A stretch of DNA of 64,000 bases. Origin: Verrucomicrobiota bacterium. GTDB taxonomy: Bacteria > Verrucomicrobiota > Verrucomicrobiia > Chthoniobacterales > UBA10450. How positions within the stretch are numbered: position 1 is the first letter of the stretch; each line of letters begins with the position of its first letter. Below the pieces are notes generated by a model. That model saw only the letters and a list, made by a program, of their open reading frames with translations. It was not told the DNA's origin and did not search any database. A program made the translations under genes and the position numbers. The stretch spans positions 20,543 to 84,542 of the forward strand of contig QHNJ01000006.1 in NCBI GenBank assembly GCA_003218395.1, given 5' to 3'. Positions 47,266-55,862 of the stretch are shown here, one piece after another.

Positions 47266-47872
47266 TCGCTCTCTTGGTGGATGTGGAAGATCGTCCGGTG
47301 TGAGCGAAAACTTTTCGTGCAACTCAGCGTACAGAAGTTTGAACGCGGCGGCCAATTCGCGCTCGATGCATGCGCGCGCGGTAGATTTTTCCAGATCGGG
47401 AAAATGTTTGATCGGATTGCCGAAGGCGATCCAAATGGGCGTGCGCCGCAGTGGCAACCAGCGTTCCTTTGAGTAGAGACGATCGCTGCCGACGATCACG
47501 CACGTTACGGATGCCGCCTTCTGGGAAGAGACCAACGATCCGCCCGTTCTTCAGCCGCTCAATCGCGCTGCGGATAGTCGCGCGATCGGCACGATTTCGA
47601 TCCGCCGGAAACGCATCAACAGCGCGCAAGAGAAATCCCAGCAACGGAAGGGGAAAGAATTCCGCCATTGCCATCCAATCGATCTTGCGCGGCACCACCG
47701 ACGAAATAATAAACGGATCGAAGTGGCTGATGTGATTTGCCGCCAGCAAAAATCCACCGTTGTGATTTGCATTTTTACCCCGCACAACGTGGACGCGCGC
47801 AACGCATCCAAACAGCAACTTCATCGAGATCGCGGCAACATAATTAGCAGCTGAATGAAACAGCGAGCGCAT
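47266..47872 (-). pseudogene. PlsC-like 1-acyl-glycerol-3-phosphate acyltransferase, frameshifted
   Basis: The N-terminal part (from ATG 47872) has the HX4D motif AANHISHFDP, the second block DAFPADRNRAD and LFPEGGIR. Then the frame is lost: CVIVGSDRLYSKERWLPLRR, the normal C-terminal continuation, follows in another frame near 47508. About 25 residues expected between the two, including the LRPGA-type block, are missing. So a deletion with a frameshift broke the gene. The C-terminal frame runs without a stop into the hydrolase. Confidence 0.8.
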
Positions 47873-48037
47873 CGAATGAGTTGATCTCCCTCGGGGGGCG
47901 CTAAGAAAGCACCGTTATTCGAGGTTGGTTCGGCGTTGAAGTTTCGACGCGGACAACCTCAGAAATGTTGTTGCACGTGATATGTAGGCGAAGGTCCGAG
48001 ACCGAGTCGCAGGTCATTTTCTCGACACCGGATCCTG

Positions 48038-48463
48038 TCATGTGCGGTTCCTTCTACGAGTTTCCGGTTTCGCGCGCTCGATTTCTGTGCTGATAGCTTC
48101 ATAATCCAGTTTTTCTACCGTCGTCTGCTGATTTCGAATCCGAAGGAGCCAAAGAAACGTGTTTGCATTATCCGGAGCATCAAGCAGGAGACATTTTGTA
48201 GAATTGCGATTCCAGACCGCCTTGATATAGCGGGGTAAAGGTGAATGGCGGAAAAAAACTTGCCCGTCTGATTCGCGAGAAAGAGTAATGATGCACGGCC
48301 CGCGCTCCGACCTCTCGTCGCAGCGCCAGTTTACTTTCCATCTATCATCTGGCGATGGACGAGTAGCATTAGCCAGCATCTCGTGAAGTCGCGACTGCGC
48401 GGGAAGAGCCAACGCAAGCGACGCTGCCACGAATGCTATTATTCCAAAGCGAGTTCCTTGCAC
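48038..48463 (-). CDS. exported hypothetical protein
   Basis: About 141 residues from GTG 48463 (VQGTRFGIIAFVAASLALALPAQS), a signal peptide. The remainder has two cysteines and a strand/turn pattern (RWKVNWRCDERSERGPCIITL) and no family I know. It overlaps the 3' end of the acyl-ACP ligase gene by 25 bp. The ORF-track start at 48535 lies well inside that gene and is rejected. Confidence 0.55.
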   Translation of the reverse strand: MQGTRFGIIAFVAASLALALPAQSRLHEMLANATRPSPDDRWKVNWRCDERSERGPCIITLSRESDGQVFFRHSPLPRYIKAVWNRNSTKCLLLDAPDNANTFLWLLRIRNQQTTVEKLDYEAISTEIERAKPETRRRNRT

Positions 48464-50634
48464 CTCTTTAGATCGAGTTTGCCTGAAGCAAGAACGGGAA
48501 TTGCCCCGACGCGCTGGACGTGTTTGGGAATCCACAAGTTTGGCACACCGGCATCATGAAGTTTTTTGCGCAACTGGGCAAGATCGACATCTACCGCACT
48601 GAGCAGCACGAGCGCTTCGCCTTTGGCTTTGTCTTGCACTCCCACAATGGCGACCATGCGTTCATCTTTTCCGGAGAGATCGAGCAAGTCGACGATCTTA
48701 TGTTCGATCACTTCGTGTGGCACCATTTCCCCGCCGATTTTTGAGAAGCGAGAGAGACGTCCTTCGATGTAAAGAAATCCGTCCTCATCGAACCGGCCGA
48801 GGTCGCCGGTTTTGAGCCAGCCATCTTGAAGCACATCGGCTGTGCGTTCTGGATCGCGCAGATAACCTTCAAATATGTTTACTCCACGGAGCCAAAGCAT
48901 TCCGCTTTCGTGCAACGAAAGTTTGCGGTTCGTCTCTGGTTCGCGAATTTCCGCGGCGATTCCGGGGGCCATTTTTCCCACGGAACCCAAACGACTCGAC
49001 GGTTGTACCTGTTCGCCCTGCTTGGTCGGTCGCGGCTCGGGTAGATTTACGCTCACAACCGGCGAAGTTTCGGTGAGCCCGTAGCCTTCAAACACTCTCT
49101 GGTTGAAGCGTTCCTCGAAATTTTTCGCGAGATCGAGGGGAAGCTTTTCCGCGCCGGTGATGACGAGACGCAAACTGCGGAGCTTGTCCGGGTCGACTTT
49201 TCGCAAATAACCGCGCAAAAAAGTGGGTGTCGCCAGCAGAAGCGTCAGTTTATGTCGTTCGATCAACGCTGCATTCTTTGTTGCTTCCAACGGATTTGGA
49301 TAAGTAACAATGGGCACGCCTTCGATAAGCGGATACCAAAGCGTGACGGTCGATCCGAACGTGTGGAAAAACGGCAGGGATGCGAGAATGGCGTCCTCTT
49401 TCTTCGCGTCGAGCAACTGTCGGAACTGCGAGACGTTTCCGACAATGTTGCGGTGGCTCATCACGACTCCTTTTGGGTCGCCGGTGCTTCCACTCGTAAA
49501 AAGCAAGAGCGCTTCTATGTGACCGCCTGCTTTTGGAATTTGCAAAAGCCACCAAAGCAAACGCGCCGGAACGAGGATCGACATGATCCACCATAAAATG
49601 ATTTGGCGTTTCATTCGCGGCATCAGTTCGTCCAGCTTGAGAACCCGTTCCGGCCACGGAAAACCTTTGAGGCGTTCCATGAATTGCGTGGCCGAAATTG
49701 CGACCCGCAAATTGGCGCGCCTGCAGCAAGATTCATTGGCCGCTCGTCCGATTGTAAAATTAAGATTGACTGGAACTTTGTCTGCCAGTGTCACTGCCAG
49801 ATTCGCCAGCATCGATCCTTTGCTCGCAGGCAGGACAATGGCAATTCGCTCGCCGGGAAATTCCTTTCGAAGATAACGGCTCAATGCCGCGGCGGCGCCG
49901 AGCAATTTCGACCGGGTCAAGAGGCTGTGATCGAGTCCATCGACGACGGCAGTCGCGAAGGGTCTTTTCTTCAATCCGAGAATGCACAGCTCAGCAAGAT
50001 GTCGATCTAACGATGGCCGCCGGCTGAAACAAAATTCGCCGAGCTTGAGCAACTCTTCGCGCACGGTCGCGATATCGGCAGCATTCGCTTCGAGCGGCTT
50101 ACCGAACGCAATTGTAACAGGATACGGGATGCGCTTCGGGAACTTCGTGAAAAATTTTCCGCCTTGGAATGAGAAAATTGAGCCCCAGAGCTGGTCGAGC
50201 CAGACCGGGACGACCGTCGCATTGACGTGGCGTGCAATTAACTCGTAACCACGCCGCAGCCGCAATAACGTTCCGGTGCGTTCAAGCTGGCCTTCGGGAA
50301 AAAGACAGACGATCTCACCCTCGGCGATTTTTTCCGTCGCGGCGCGAATGGCGGAATGCGAATGCCGCGTATCGATCGGGATGCATTGCACCAGCCGCAA
50401 AAACGGATGCAGGAGAGGCTTGCGATAAAATTCCTCGTCGATGATGTACCGAATTGGACGCGGGCAAGTGAGTTGCAAGACGATGGCATCAACCCAGCTA
50501 ATGTGGTTGGGCAAAAGAAGAAATCCGCCTTCCGGCAGATTGTTGATTCCCAGCGCAGTGACCCGATAAAAGCAACGCACCAGCGCGCGGCCGAAGAAAT
50601 AGAGCGCGCGTTCAGCGGCGGACATGGAAGCCAT
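48439..50634 (-). CDS. aas: Aas-like bifunctional acyltransferase / acyl-ACP ligase
   Basis: 731 residues with two domains. The N-terminal PlsC-type acyltransferase has HX4D (PNHISWVDAIV, H44 and D49) and FPEGQLERTG. The C-terminal AMP-binding ligase has LLFTSGSTGDPKGVVMSHRN and GYGLTETSPVVSV, then a LKTGDLGRF-type block. E. coli Aas uses this pair to activate fatty acids on ACP and re-acylate lysophospholipids at the inner membrane. It is divergent from a Spinster-like MFS gene, which makes the link to lysophospholipid recycling plausible. Confidence 0.9.
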   Translation of the reverse strand: MASMSAAERALYFFGRALVRCFYRVTALGINNLPEGGFLLLPNHISWVDAIVLQLTCPRPIRYIIDEEFYRKPLLHPFLRLVQCIPIDTRHSHSAIRAATEKIAEGEIVCLFPEGQLERTGTLLRLRRGYELIARHVNATVVPVWLDQLWGSIFSFQGGKFFTKFPKRIPYPVTIAFGKPLEANAADIATVREELLKLGEFCFSRRPSLDRHLAELCILGLKKRPFATAVVDGLDHSLLTRSKLLGAAAALSRYLRKEFPGERIAIVLPASKGSMLANLAVTLADKVPVNLNFTIGRAANESCCRRANLRVAISATQFMERLKGFPWPERVLKLDELMPRMKRQIILWWIMSILVPARLLWWLLQIPKAGGHIEALLLFTSGSTGDPKGVVMSHRNIVGNVSQFRQLLDAKKEDAILASLPFFHTFGSTVTLWYPLIEGVPIVTYPNPLEATKNAALIERHKLTLLLATPTFLRGYLRKVDPDKLRSLRLVITGAEKLPLDLAKNFEERFNQRVFEGYGLTETSPVVSVNLPEPRPTKQGEQVQPSSRLGSVGKMAPGIAAEIREPETNRKLSLHESGMLWLRGVNIFEGYLRDPERTADVLQDGWLKTGDLGRFDEDGFLYIEGRLSRFSKIGGEMVPHEVIEHKIVDLLDLSGKDERMVAIVGVQDKAKGEALVLLSAVDVDLAQLRKKLHDAGVPNLWIPKHVQRVGAIPVLASGKLDLKRCKELALE

Positions 50635-50696
50635 CGTTTATCATTTACAATTAACGCGTGGCCATCTGCAATCGGCAACTGGCGGTGGAAGGTGGC

Positions 50697-51947
50697 ATGA
50701 AGAAATCCATTAGCGGCGCGAACGGTGCGCTGTTGCTTCTGCTCGGGATCAATTTGCTTAATTACATCGATCGGCAAATTCTGGCCGCGCTCGAGCCTGA
50801 TATTCGCGCGAGTTTTTTCGCAACTGGCGACGTAAACGCCATGACGAAGACCGGTCTGCTCGGTGACGCGTTTTTCGTAACTTACATGATCAGCGCACCG
50901 ATTCTCGGCTTGCTCGCCGATCGGTTCTCGCGATGGATGATCGTCGGTTCTGCTGTGATCTTGTGGAGCGTGGCCAGCGGCGGCTCCGGTTTGGCGGCAA
51001 CGTTCGCTGTTCTGTTTGCGACTCGAATTTGCGTTGGAATTGGCGAAGGCGGCTACGGCCCGGCTGCACCGACAATCTTATCCGATCTTTTCCCGATTGA
51101 AACTCGCGGCCGGGTCATGGCGATTTTTTGCGCGGCCATTCCAGTCGGCAGCGCGCTGGGCTATGTCATCGGTGGCTTGATCGGTGCTCACCTCGGCTGG
51201 CGCTGGGCATTCTATCTCGTGGCGCCGCCGGGTTTGCTGCTGGGCCTGCTGTGTTTCTGGCAACGCGATCCGCGCGTTACCGCACATCACCTGGTGCAAG
51301 AATCGCCGCGTCGCAGCCTTAGGGATTACCTGAGACTCTTCCGCACACGCTCTTATCTCATCAATTGCATCGCGCAAACATTAATGACTTTTGTAACTGG
51401 TGGGTTGGGGTACTGGGTATCGGCTTACCTCGCTTATCGAAATCAAAGCCCGGCCTTGAGCAGAACGATCTTCGGACTAATCACTGTAGTCGCTGGTTTG
51501 ACCTCGACGCTTCTGGGCGGCATCGTTGCGGATAAGTTGCGTTCGCGTTTCGCTGGTTCCTATTTCTGGGTCTCGGGAATCGGCATGCTAATCGCATGTC
51601 CAATTTTCATTGCGACCCTTTACATTCCGTTTCCCGCGGCATGGATCGCGATGTTCTTCGCGATCTTTTTCTTGTTCTTGAACACAGGTCCCTCAAACAC
51701 GGCGCTGGCTAACGTCTCGCTGCCAGCCGTGCGCGCCACGGCATTTGCCCTAAACATTTTCGTCATCCACGCATTAGGCGACGTGCAAGCATTCTGGCTG
51801 CTTGGTTACATCGGCGGTCATACGAGCATGCATGTAGCGTTCCTGTTTGTGTCCGGAATAATTTTCCTCTCCGGCCTGGCTTGGCTCATTGGTGCGAAAT
51901 ATCTTCCTGCAGACACGGCTGCAGTAGAAACTGCCGGGATCAACTGA
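50697..51947 (+). CDS. Spinster-like major facilitator superfamily transporter
   Basis: 416 residues, about twelve membrane segments. NLLNYIDRQILAAL, RICVGIGEGGYGPAAPTILSDLF and IFCAAIPVGSALGYVIGG closely echo the Spns/Spinster branch of the MFS, whose human member Spns1 carries lysophospholipids. The ATG at 50697 lies 62 bp from the divergent aas start. E. coli encodes another MFS carrier, LplT, beside aas, which suggests the substrate here by analogy. Confidence 0.85.
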   Translation: MKKSISGANGALLLLLGINLLNYIDRQILAALEPDIRASFFATGDVNAMTKTGLLGDAFFVTYMISAPILGLLADRFSRWMIVGSAVILWSVASGGSGLAATFAVLFATRICVGIGEGGYGPAAPTILSDLFPIETRGRVMAIFCAAIPVGSALGYVIGGLIGAHLGWRWAFYLVAPPGLLLGLLCFWQRDPRVTAHHLVQESPRRSLRDYLRLFRTRSYLINCIAQTLMTFVTGGLGYWVSAYLAYRNQSPALSRTIFGLITVVAGLTSTLLGGIVADKLRSRFAGSYFWVSGIGMLIACPIFIATLYIPFPAAWIAMFFAIFFLFLNTGPSNTALANVSLPAVRATAFALNIFVIHALGDVQAFWLLGYIGGHTSMHVAFLFVSGIIFLSGLAWLIGAKYLPADTAAVETAGIN

Positions 51948-51967
51948 ACGCGCATCTGATCTGGGTA

Positions 51968-52750
51968 ATGCTTATGTCAATCTTTTGCTACCTATCGATC
52001 AGCTCGCTGATGCTGCTTGGAACTATCGCATACGGCGATGGAGTTCCGGAGGATTGTACCCAACTCATCTTCGGCATCGCACCGACGTGGAATTCAATCC
52101 GCGGAGAGCTGCGTTTATTTGAGCGATCGGGCAACGGGGATTGGACGCTCGTGGCTGGACCTTTCCCGGTCCTGTTTGGCAAGAATGGAGTTGCTTGGGG
52201 AACGGGCCGCGCTGGACAGAACGAGCCGGGACTCCGAAAGCAAGAACGCGACGGACGAGCGCCCTCGGGAGTTTTTGAAATCGGCGAGATTTTCGGATAC
52301 GACTCAAAGTTGCCTCCCGGAGCCGACTACCCGTATCACCAAGTAACCGAAGCAGACGTGTGGAGCGATGACCCGCGGTCGCCGAATTACAATCGCCATA
52401 TTGTAATTGATCCCAAGAATCCTCCGGACAATTACACGCACGAAAAAATGCGCTCGGGTGATTTTGCGTATCATTGGCTCATCGAGATCCGACACAACTC
52501 CGATCCGCCGATACCCGGCGCAGGCAGCGCGATTTTTTTTCATATTCGGCGCGGTGTTAATCGGCCGACCACGGGCTGTACGACGATGGCAAAGCCAGAT
52601 CTCGTGAAGTTGATCACATGGTTGCGAGCCAGGCGCCATCCTTGTTATGCACTATTGCCCGCTATCGAATACGAAAAAAAATGGGGTCCCTGGCACCTGC
52701 CTTCTCCAGAAACGTTACGCGTCGGGAGTTCCTCGTCGTCGACTCATTGA
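51968..52750 (+). CDS. L,D-transpeptidase (YkuD-like) with signal peptide
   Basis: About 260 residues. MSIFCYLSISSLMLLGTIAYG is a signal peptide. The catalytic stretch AIFFHIRRGVNRPTTGCTTM is the HX-n-S/T-x-G-C motif of L,D-transpeptidases, with the nucleophile cysteine. The enzyme would make 3-3 links in peptidoglycan or attach proteins to it; members of this subgroup can also be carboxypeptidase-like. Start at ATG 51968 or 51974. It is 20 bp after the MFS gene. Confidence 0.85.
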   Translation: MLMSIFCYLSISSLMLLGTIAYGDGVPEDCTQLIFGIAPTWNSIRGELRLFERSGNGDWTLVAGPFPVLFGKNGVAWGTGRAGQNEPGLRKQERDGRAPSGVFEIGEIFGYDSKLPPGADYPYHQVTEADVWSDDPRSPNYNRHIVIDPKNPPDNYTHEKMRSGDFAYHWLIEIRHNSDPPIPGAGSAIFFHIRRGVNRPTTGCTTMAKPDLVKLITWLRARRHPCYALLPAIEYEKKWGPWHLPSPETLRVGSSSSSTH

Positions 52751-52791
52751 TTCCTGGGATTGTTTAGTTAGGTTCTCGTTAACTCATTCTC

Positions 52792-53031
52792 ATGCGAAGG
52801 CGCTCTAACCCTGAGTCGGAAGCGAACATCCGCCGCATCGACACGAAAGCTCGTGCGAAGAAGCAAACGCATGGCTTTCAGGTCCATTTTCTTCGCGGCA
52901 GTGAAGTCGTGACAAAGATGTTTAGCGACAGCATCTACGGAGGAAAGGAGGCAGCAAGACGTGCCGCGCGGAAATTCAAGCGCGAGGTCATCCGCCGTTT
53001 GCCGCAGCGGAGATTTGTTGGTTTCAAGTGA
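52792..53031 (+). CDS. small AP2-like DNA-binding protein
   Basis: 79 residues, highly basic. The core GFQVHFLRGSEVVTKMFSDS followed by YGGKEAARRAARKFKREV matches the bacterial AP2-domain pattern: a three-stranded sheet and a helix that carries the K-E-A-A repeat. Such proteins are often found beside mobile or phage-related genes, but nothing mobile is visible here. It is convergent with rsmA and overlaps it by 8 bp. Confidence 0.65.
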   Translation: MRRRSNPESEANIRRIDTKARAKKQTHGFQVHFLRGSEVVTKMFSDSIYGGKEAARRAARKFKREVIRRLPQRRFVGFK

Positions 53032-54382
53032 AGGTATCGCAGTTAGCGGGCTTATTTTTGCGATAGACCTTCCAGCATTCTAAGAACCCGGGCGCGAAAT
53101 CTTCCGGTCGCGTCGTGACCCAACCGTCGACAACAGCCGGAGGAAAAAAAGCACCGGTCTCAATTTCACTTCGGTTCGGCGTAGGATTGCCGCGAATCTC
53201 TCCTCCATAAAGCCAGATAAACTCCTGGTCAGTGCGTTCTGAGGCAGGAAGCTTTGAAATCCCTTTAAGAGGAACGTTTACGCCTAACTCCTCTTTCAAC
53301 TCGCGTCGCGCCGCTTCGTCATAGCTTTCCCGGGCCCCTACATGGCCAGCAGCGCTCGAGTCCCACTTCAGAGGATGTCGATCTTTCCCACGCGAACGTT
53401 GCTGTAAATAAACTTCATCTGCTTGGCTGAAAATCAGGATGTGGACGGCACGATGGCGCAAGTTATTCCCATGCACATCGGAACGCTGAGCATATCGTAA
53501 AATTCGATCGTTCTTATCGACAATTGGGAAGAGTTCATTTTTCATCGCTGTTGTCTCTGAGTACACAGGTGGCGCGACATAATTCGCCAAACCAATCCAT
53601 TGAAGCAGCGAGAGCTCTTCCGCTCGAGCTTTGGGATCGAAGCCTAGAGTCGAAGCGGCACGATGCCAATTCGTAACATGCACCCGGAGCAATTTTCTTA
53701 ACTGTTTTCTTCTCTGAGAAAAGCCGTATCGAATCAATTTCGCAAGCAGCTCATCATCGCGCGCAGGTAACTCAAACGGATCGCGAGGCAAGATTCGCAC
53801 CAGCGCGGAATCGACATCGGGTTTTGGAAAGAAAACTGTTGCTGGAATTGTACGCAGATATTGCACGCAATGCTGCAACTGCACGCGCAACGTTAGAAAG
53901 CCGTAATCATGCGTGGACGGCATAGCTGACAGGCGTAGTGCCATCTCATTTTGTAACATGCACAACCACAGTGAGATGGGACTCGGATACGTAAGGAACT
54001 TCAAAAGCAACGCACTTGAGACGTTGTAGGGAAGGTTACCGAGTAGTTTCACCCGACGATGCGAAAAGAGAACACGCCCATCGAACTTCAGCGCGTCCGT
54101 GTTCATCACTTCGAGTCGTGGATGACCGAGGCGTTCGCGCAAAAAATTAGCAAGGCGCGTGTCCTTCTCGATCGCCAGAACTCGCGCGCCTTTCTCAAGC
54201 ATCAGCTTGGTTAGCGCACCTAGCCCAGGTCCGATCTCTACCACATAATCGTCCGCAGTTAACTCCGCTTGATTGACAATCCAGCGTGCAAGATTTTGGT
54301 CGTGCAGAAAATTTTGTCCGAGAGTCTTGACCGGTAAAACCTGTATTTCTCGGAGCGTTGCCCTGATCTCTGAGAGCTTCAT
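53024..54382 (-). CDS. rsmA: fusion of 16S rRNA dimethyltransferase RsmA and a NUDIX hydrolase
   Basis: 452 residues from ATG 54382. The first part is RsmA/KsgA, which dimethylates two adenines at the 3' end of 16S rRNA: LGQNFLHDQN, motif I VVEIGPGLGALT, the NLPYNVSSALL motif, and SQRRKQLRKLL. The second (about residue 290 on) is a NUDIX domain with a textbook box GHVGARESYDEAARRELKEE ending LGV. The frame is open throughout, with no stop between. A single-gene fusion is unusual. Confidence 0.92.
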   Translation of the reverse strand: MKLSEIRATLREIQVLPVKTLGQNFLHDQNLARWIVNQAELTADDYVVEIGPGLGALTKLMLEKGARVLAIEKDTRLANFLRERLGHPRLEVMNTDALKFDGRVLFSHRRVKLLGNLPYNVSSALLLKFLTYPSPISLWLCMLQNEMALRLSAMPSTHDYGFLTLRVQLQHCVQYLRTIPATVFFPKPDVDSALVRILPRDPFELPARDDELLAKLIRYGFSQRRKQLRKLLRVHVTNWHRAASTLGFDPKARAEELSLLQWIGLANYVAPPVYSETTAMKNELFPIVDKNDRILRYAQRSDVHGNNLRHRAVHILIFSQADEVYLQQRSRGKDRHPLKWDSSAAGHVGARESYDEAARRELKEELGVNVPLKGISKLPASERTDQEFIWLYGGEIRGNPTPNRSEIETGAFFPPAVVDGWVTTRPEDFAPGFLECWKVYRKNKPANCDTFT

Positions 54383-54521
54383 ACAAAGATCGTCAAACCG
54401 CTCTGGAGAGCACAGAAATTCGCGCTTTTGTTCACAAAATCCTGTGAACAAAATACGGCGGTAGGCGGAAGCTTATTCACAAGTTATTCAATACCTACTC
54501 CAAAACCAGAAGACGCAGGGA

Positions 54522-55712
54522 CTATTTCTCACGAGAGCGCGCTTTGTTTGCCGACTCCGCGCCCGGCAGAGCAAGACGCGCCCGCTTTTTGCGACTGGTC
54601 AGATACGTTCGACGCGCATCCTTTAACGAAACGCCGTCAATAAAAAATACGGTCGCGGCACGGCCAATCGCGTACGTTCCTGATCCCGCCACCAGTCCGC
54701 AGACGACATTTCCCCAACCGGGAAAGAATTTCAGGAGCGCGCGAGTGCCTTCACGCAGAAACATCGCTGCGCCGACGTTCGCACCAAGAGCGCCGATGAA
54801 TTCCGTCGCGGCGCGCAAGCTGCGTTCACGCCCGCTTACATACATGATTCCGGAAATCATCGTGAGCTGCAAACTTGTTAAGATCGGCAGATCGGCGAGC
54901 GGGATTGGTTGTGCGCCGATCGCTGCACAGATGGCAGTCGTGGATTTCACCAAAAGCTGCGCGACTTCGTGCTGGGCTTCGCGATTTCGCGATATCCTGA
55001 TCATTTCCATTCGCGCTTCGTTCGGCAACTCTCGCGCCAGGATCGACATGAGTCGTTGGGCCTGTGCATCAGGCAGTTCCAAGTGTTGATCAGGACCTGC
55101 GGCAACCAATCGCAACGTCTCCAAAAAAGGTTCGAGCCCAGCAGCATTTGATCGAGACGCTGGTCGCAGCCGAACTATAGCGAGATTGGTTTGATTGGGC
55201 CCGGCTACCTCTCCCACCCGCGGAATGATAAACCGAATTACCTTCGTGCTGGTCTCCGATGTCTTGTTCCACGAAAAATTCTTGGTTGAATCATCCAGGT
55301 CACGTTTCCCGGGTTCCTGTGTAATTCCCTCGTCGCTGAGAAAAAAAACAATATCAGCAGGTTGATATTTGAGTTCGTCTTGGAGCTGAATGGCAGTCGA
55401 ACCATCAGCGCCTCGGGCGTCGAGGATCGATATCGTTCCGCGCTCAGTGAAGCTGACATCGAACCAACGGTAAACGCCGACAGCGGCGTCGTCCGTTTGG
55501 ATGAGGTCCGCCGGACCAAACAGCGCACAGACAGTTTTCCCTACGGGAATTTTAGATGAGCCGGCAAAAAGAAAACGCGGTGGGCGCTGCTGGAGGAATA
55601 GTTGCTTGAGTGGGGTAAGCTCGTTGAGGATCGCTTTTCGAATTCTGAAGGGCAACTTGCCCGCGAGACGTTCAAGCCGCTCGACAATCTGGAGAAGTGA
55701 TGGCGGATTCAC
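54522..55712 (-). CDS. DUF697 / YcjF-like membrane protein with degenerate GTPase-like domain
   Basis: 396 residues. The N-terminal half has the layout of a small GTPase (FLFAGSSKIPVGKTVCALF in the P-loop place, then SILDARGADGS) but the GxxxxGK[S/T] pattern is imperfect. The C-terminal half fits DUF697: AICAAIGAQPIPLADLPILTS and ISGIMYVSGR, then two weak membrane segments. Function not known; related proteins link GTPases to membranes. The N-terminus is not certain. Confidence 0.7.
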   Translation of the reverse strand: MNPPSLLQIVERLERLAGKLPFRIRKAILNELTPLKQLFLQQRPPRFLFAGSSKIPVGKTVCALFGPADLIQTDDAAVGVYRWFDVSFTERGTISILDARGADGSTAIQLQDELKYQPADIVFFLSDEGITQEPGKRDLDDSTKNFSWNKTSETSTKVIRFIIPRVGEVAGPNQTNLAIVRLRPASRSNAAGLEPFLETLRLVAAGPDQHLELPDAQAQRLMSILARELPNEARMEMIRISRNREAQHEVAQLLVKSTTAICAAIGAQPIPLADLPILTSLQLTMISGIMYVSGRERSLRAATEFIGALGANVGAAMFLREGTRALLKFFPGWGNVVCGLVAGSGTYAIGRAATVFFIDGVSLKDARRTYLTSRKKRARLALPGAESANKARSREK

Positions 55713-55862
55713 GAGCGTATTGGTCTTTGGAGTTCGGAGTTCGAATTCAGCCGCAGGAACCCTTCAGCGATAGAAAATGCATTGTCGAAGTCGAATGTTC
55801 CGCCATATAGAGAATTCGTGCTTTCAATTTAATCCGAAAATTCAAATTCTTCCTTCTTTTCC

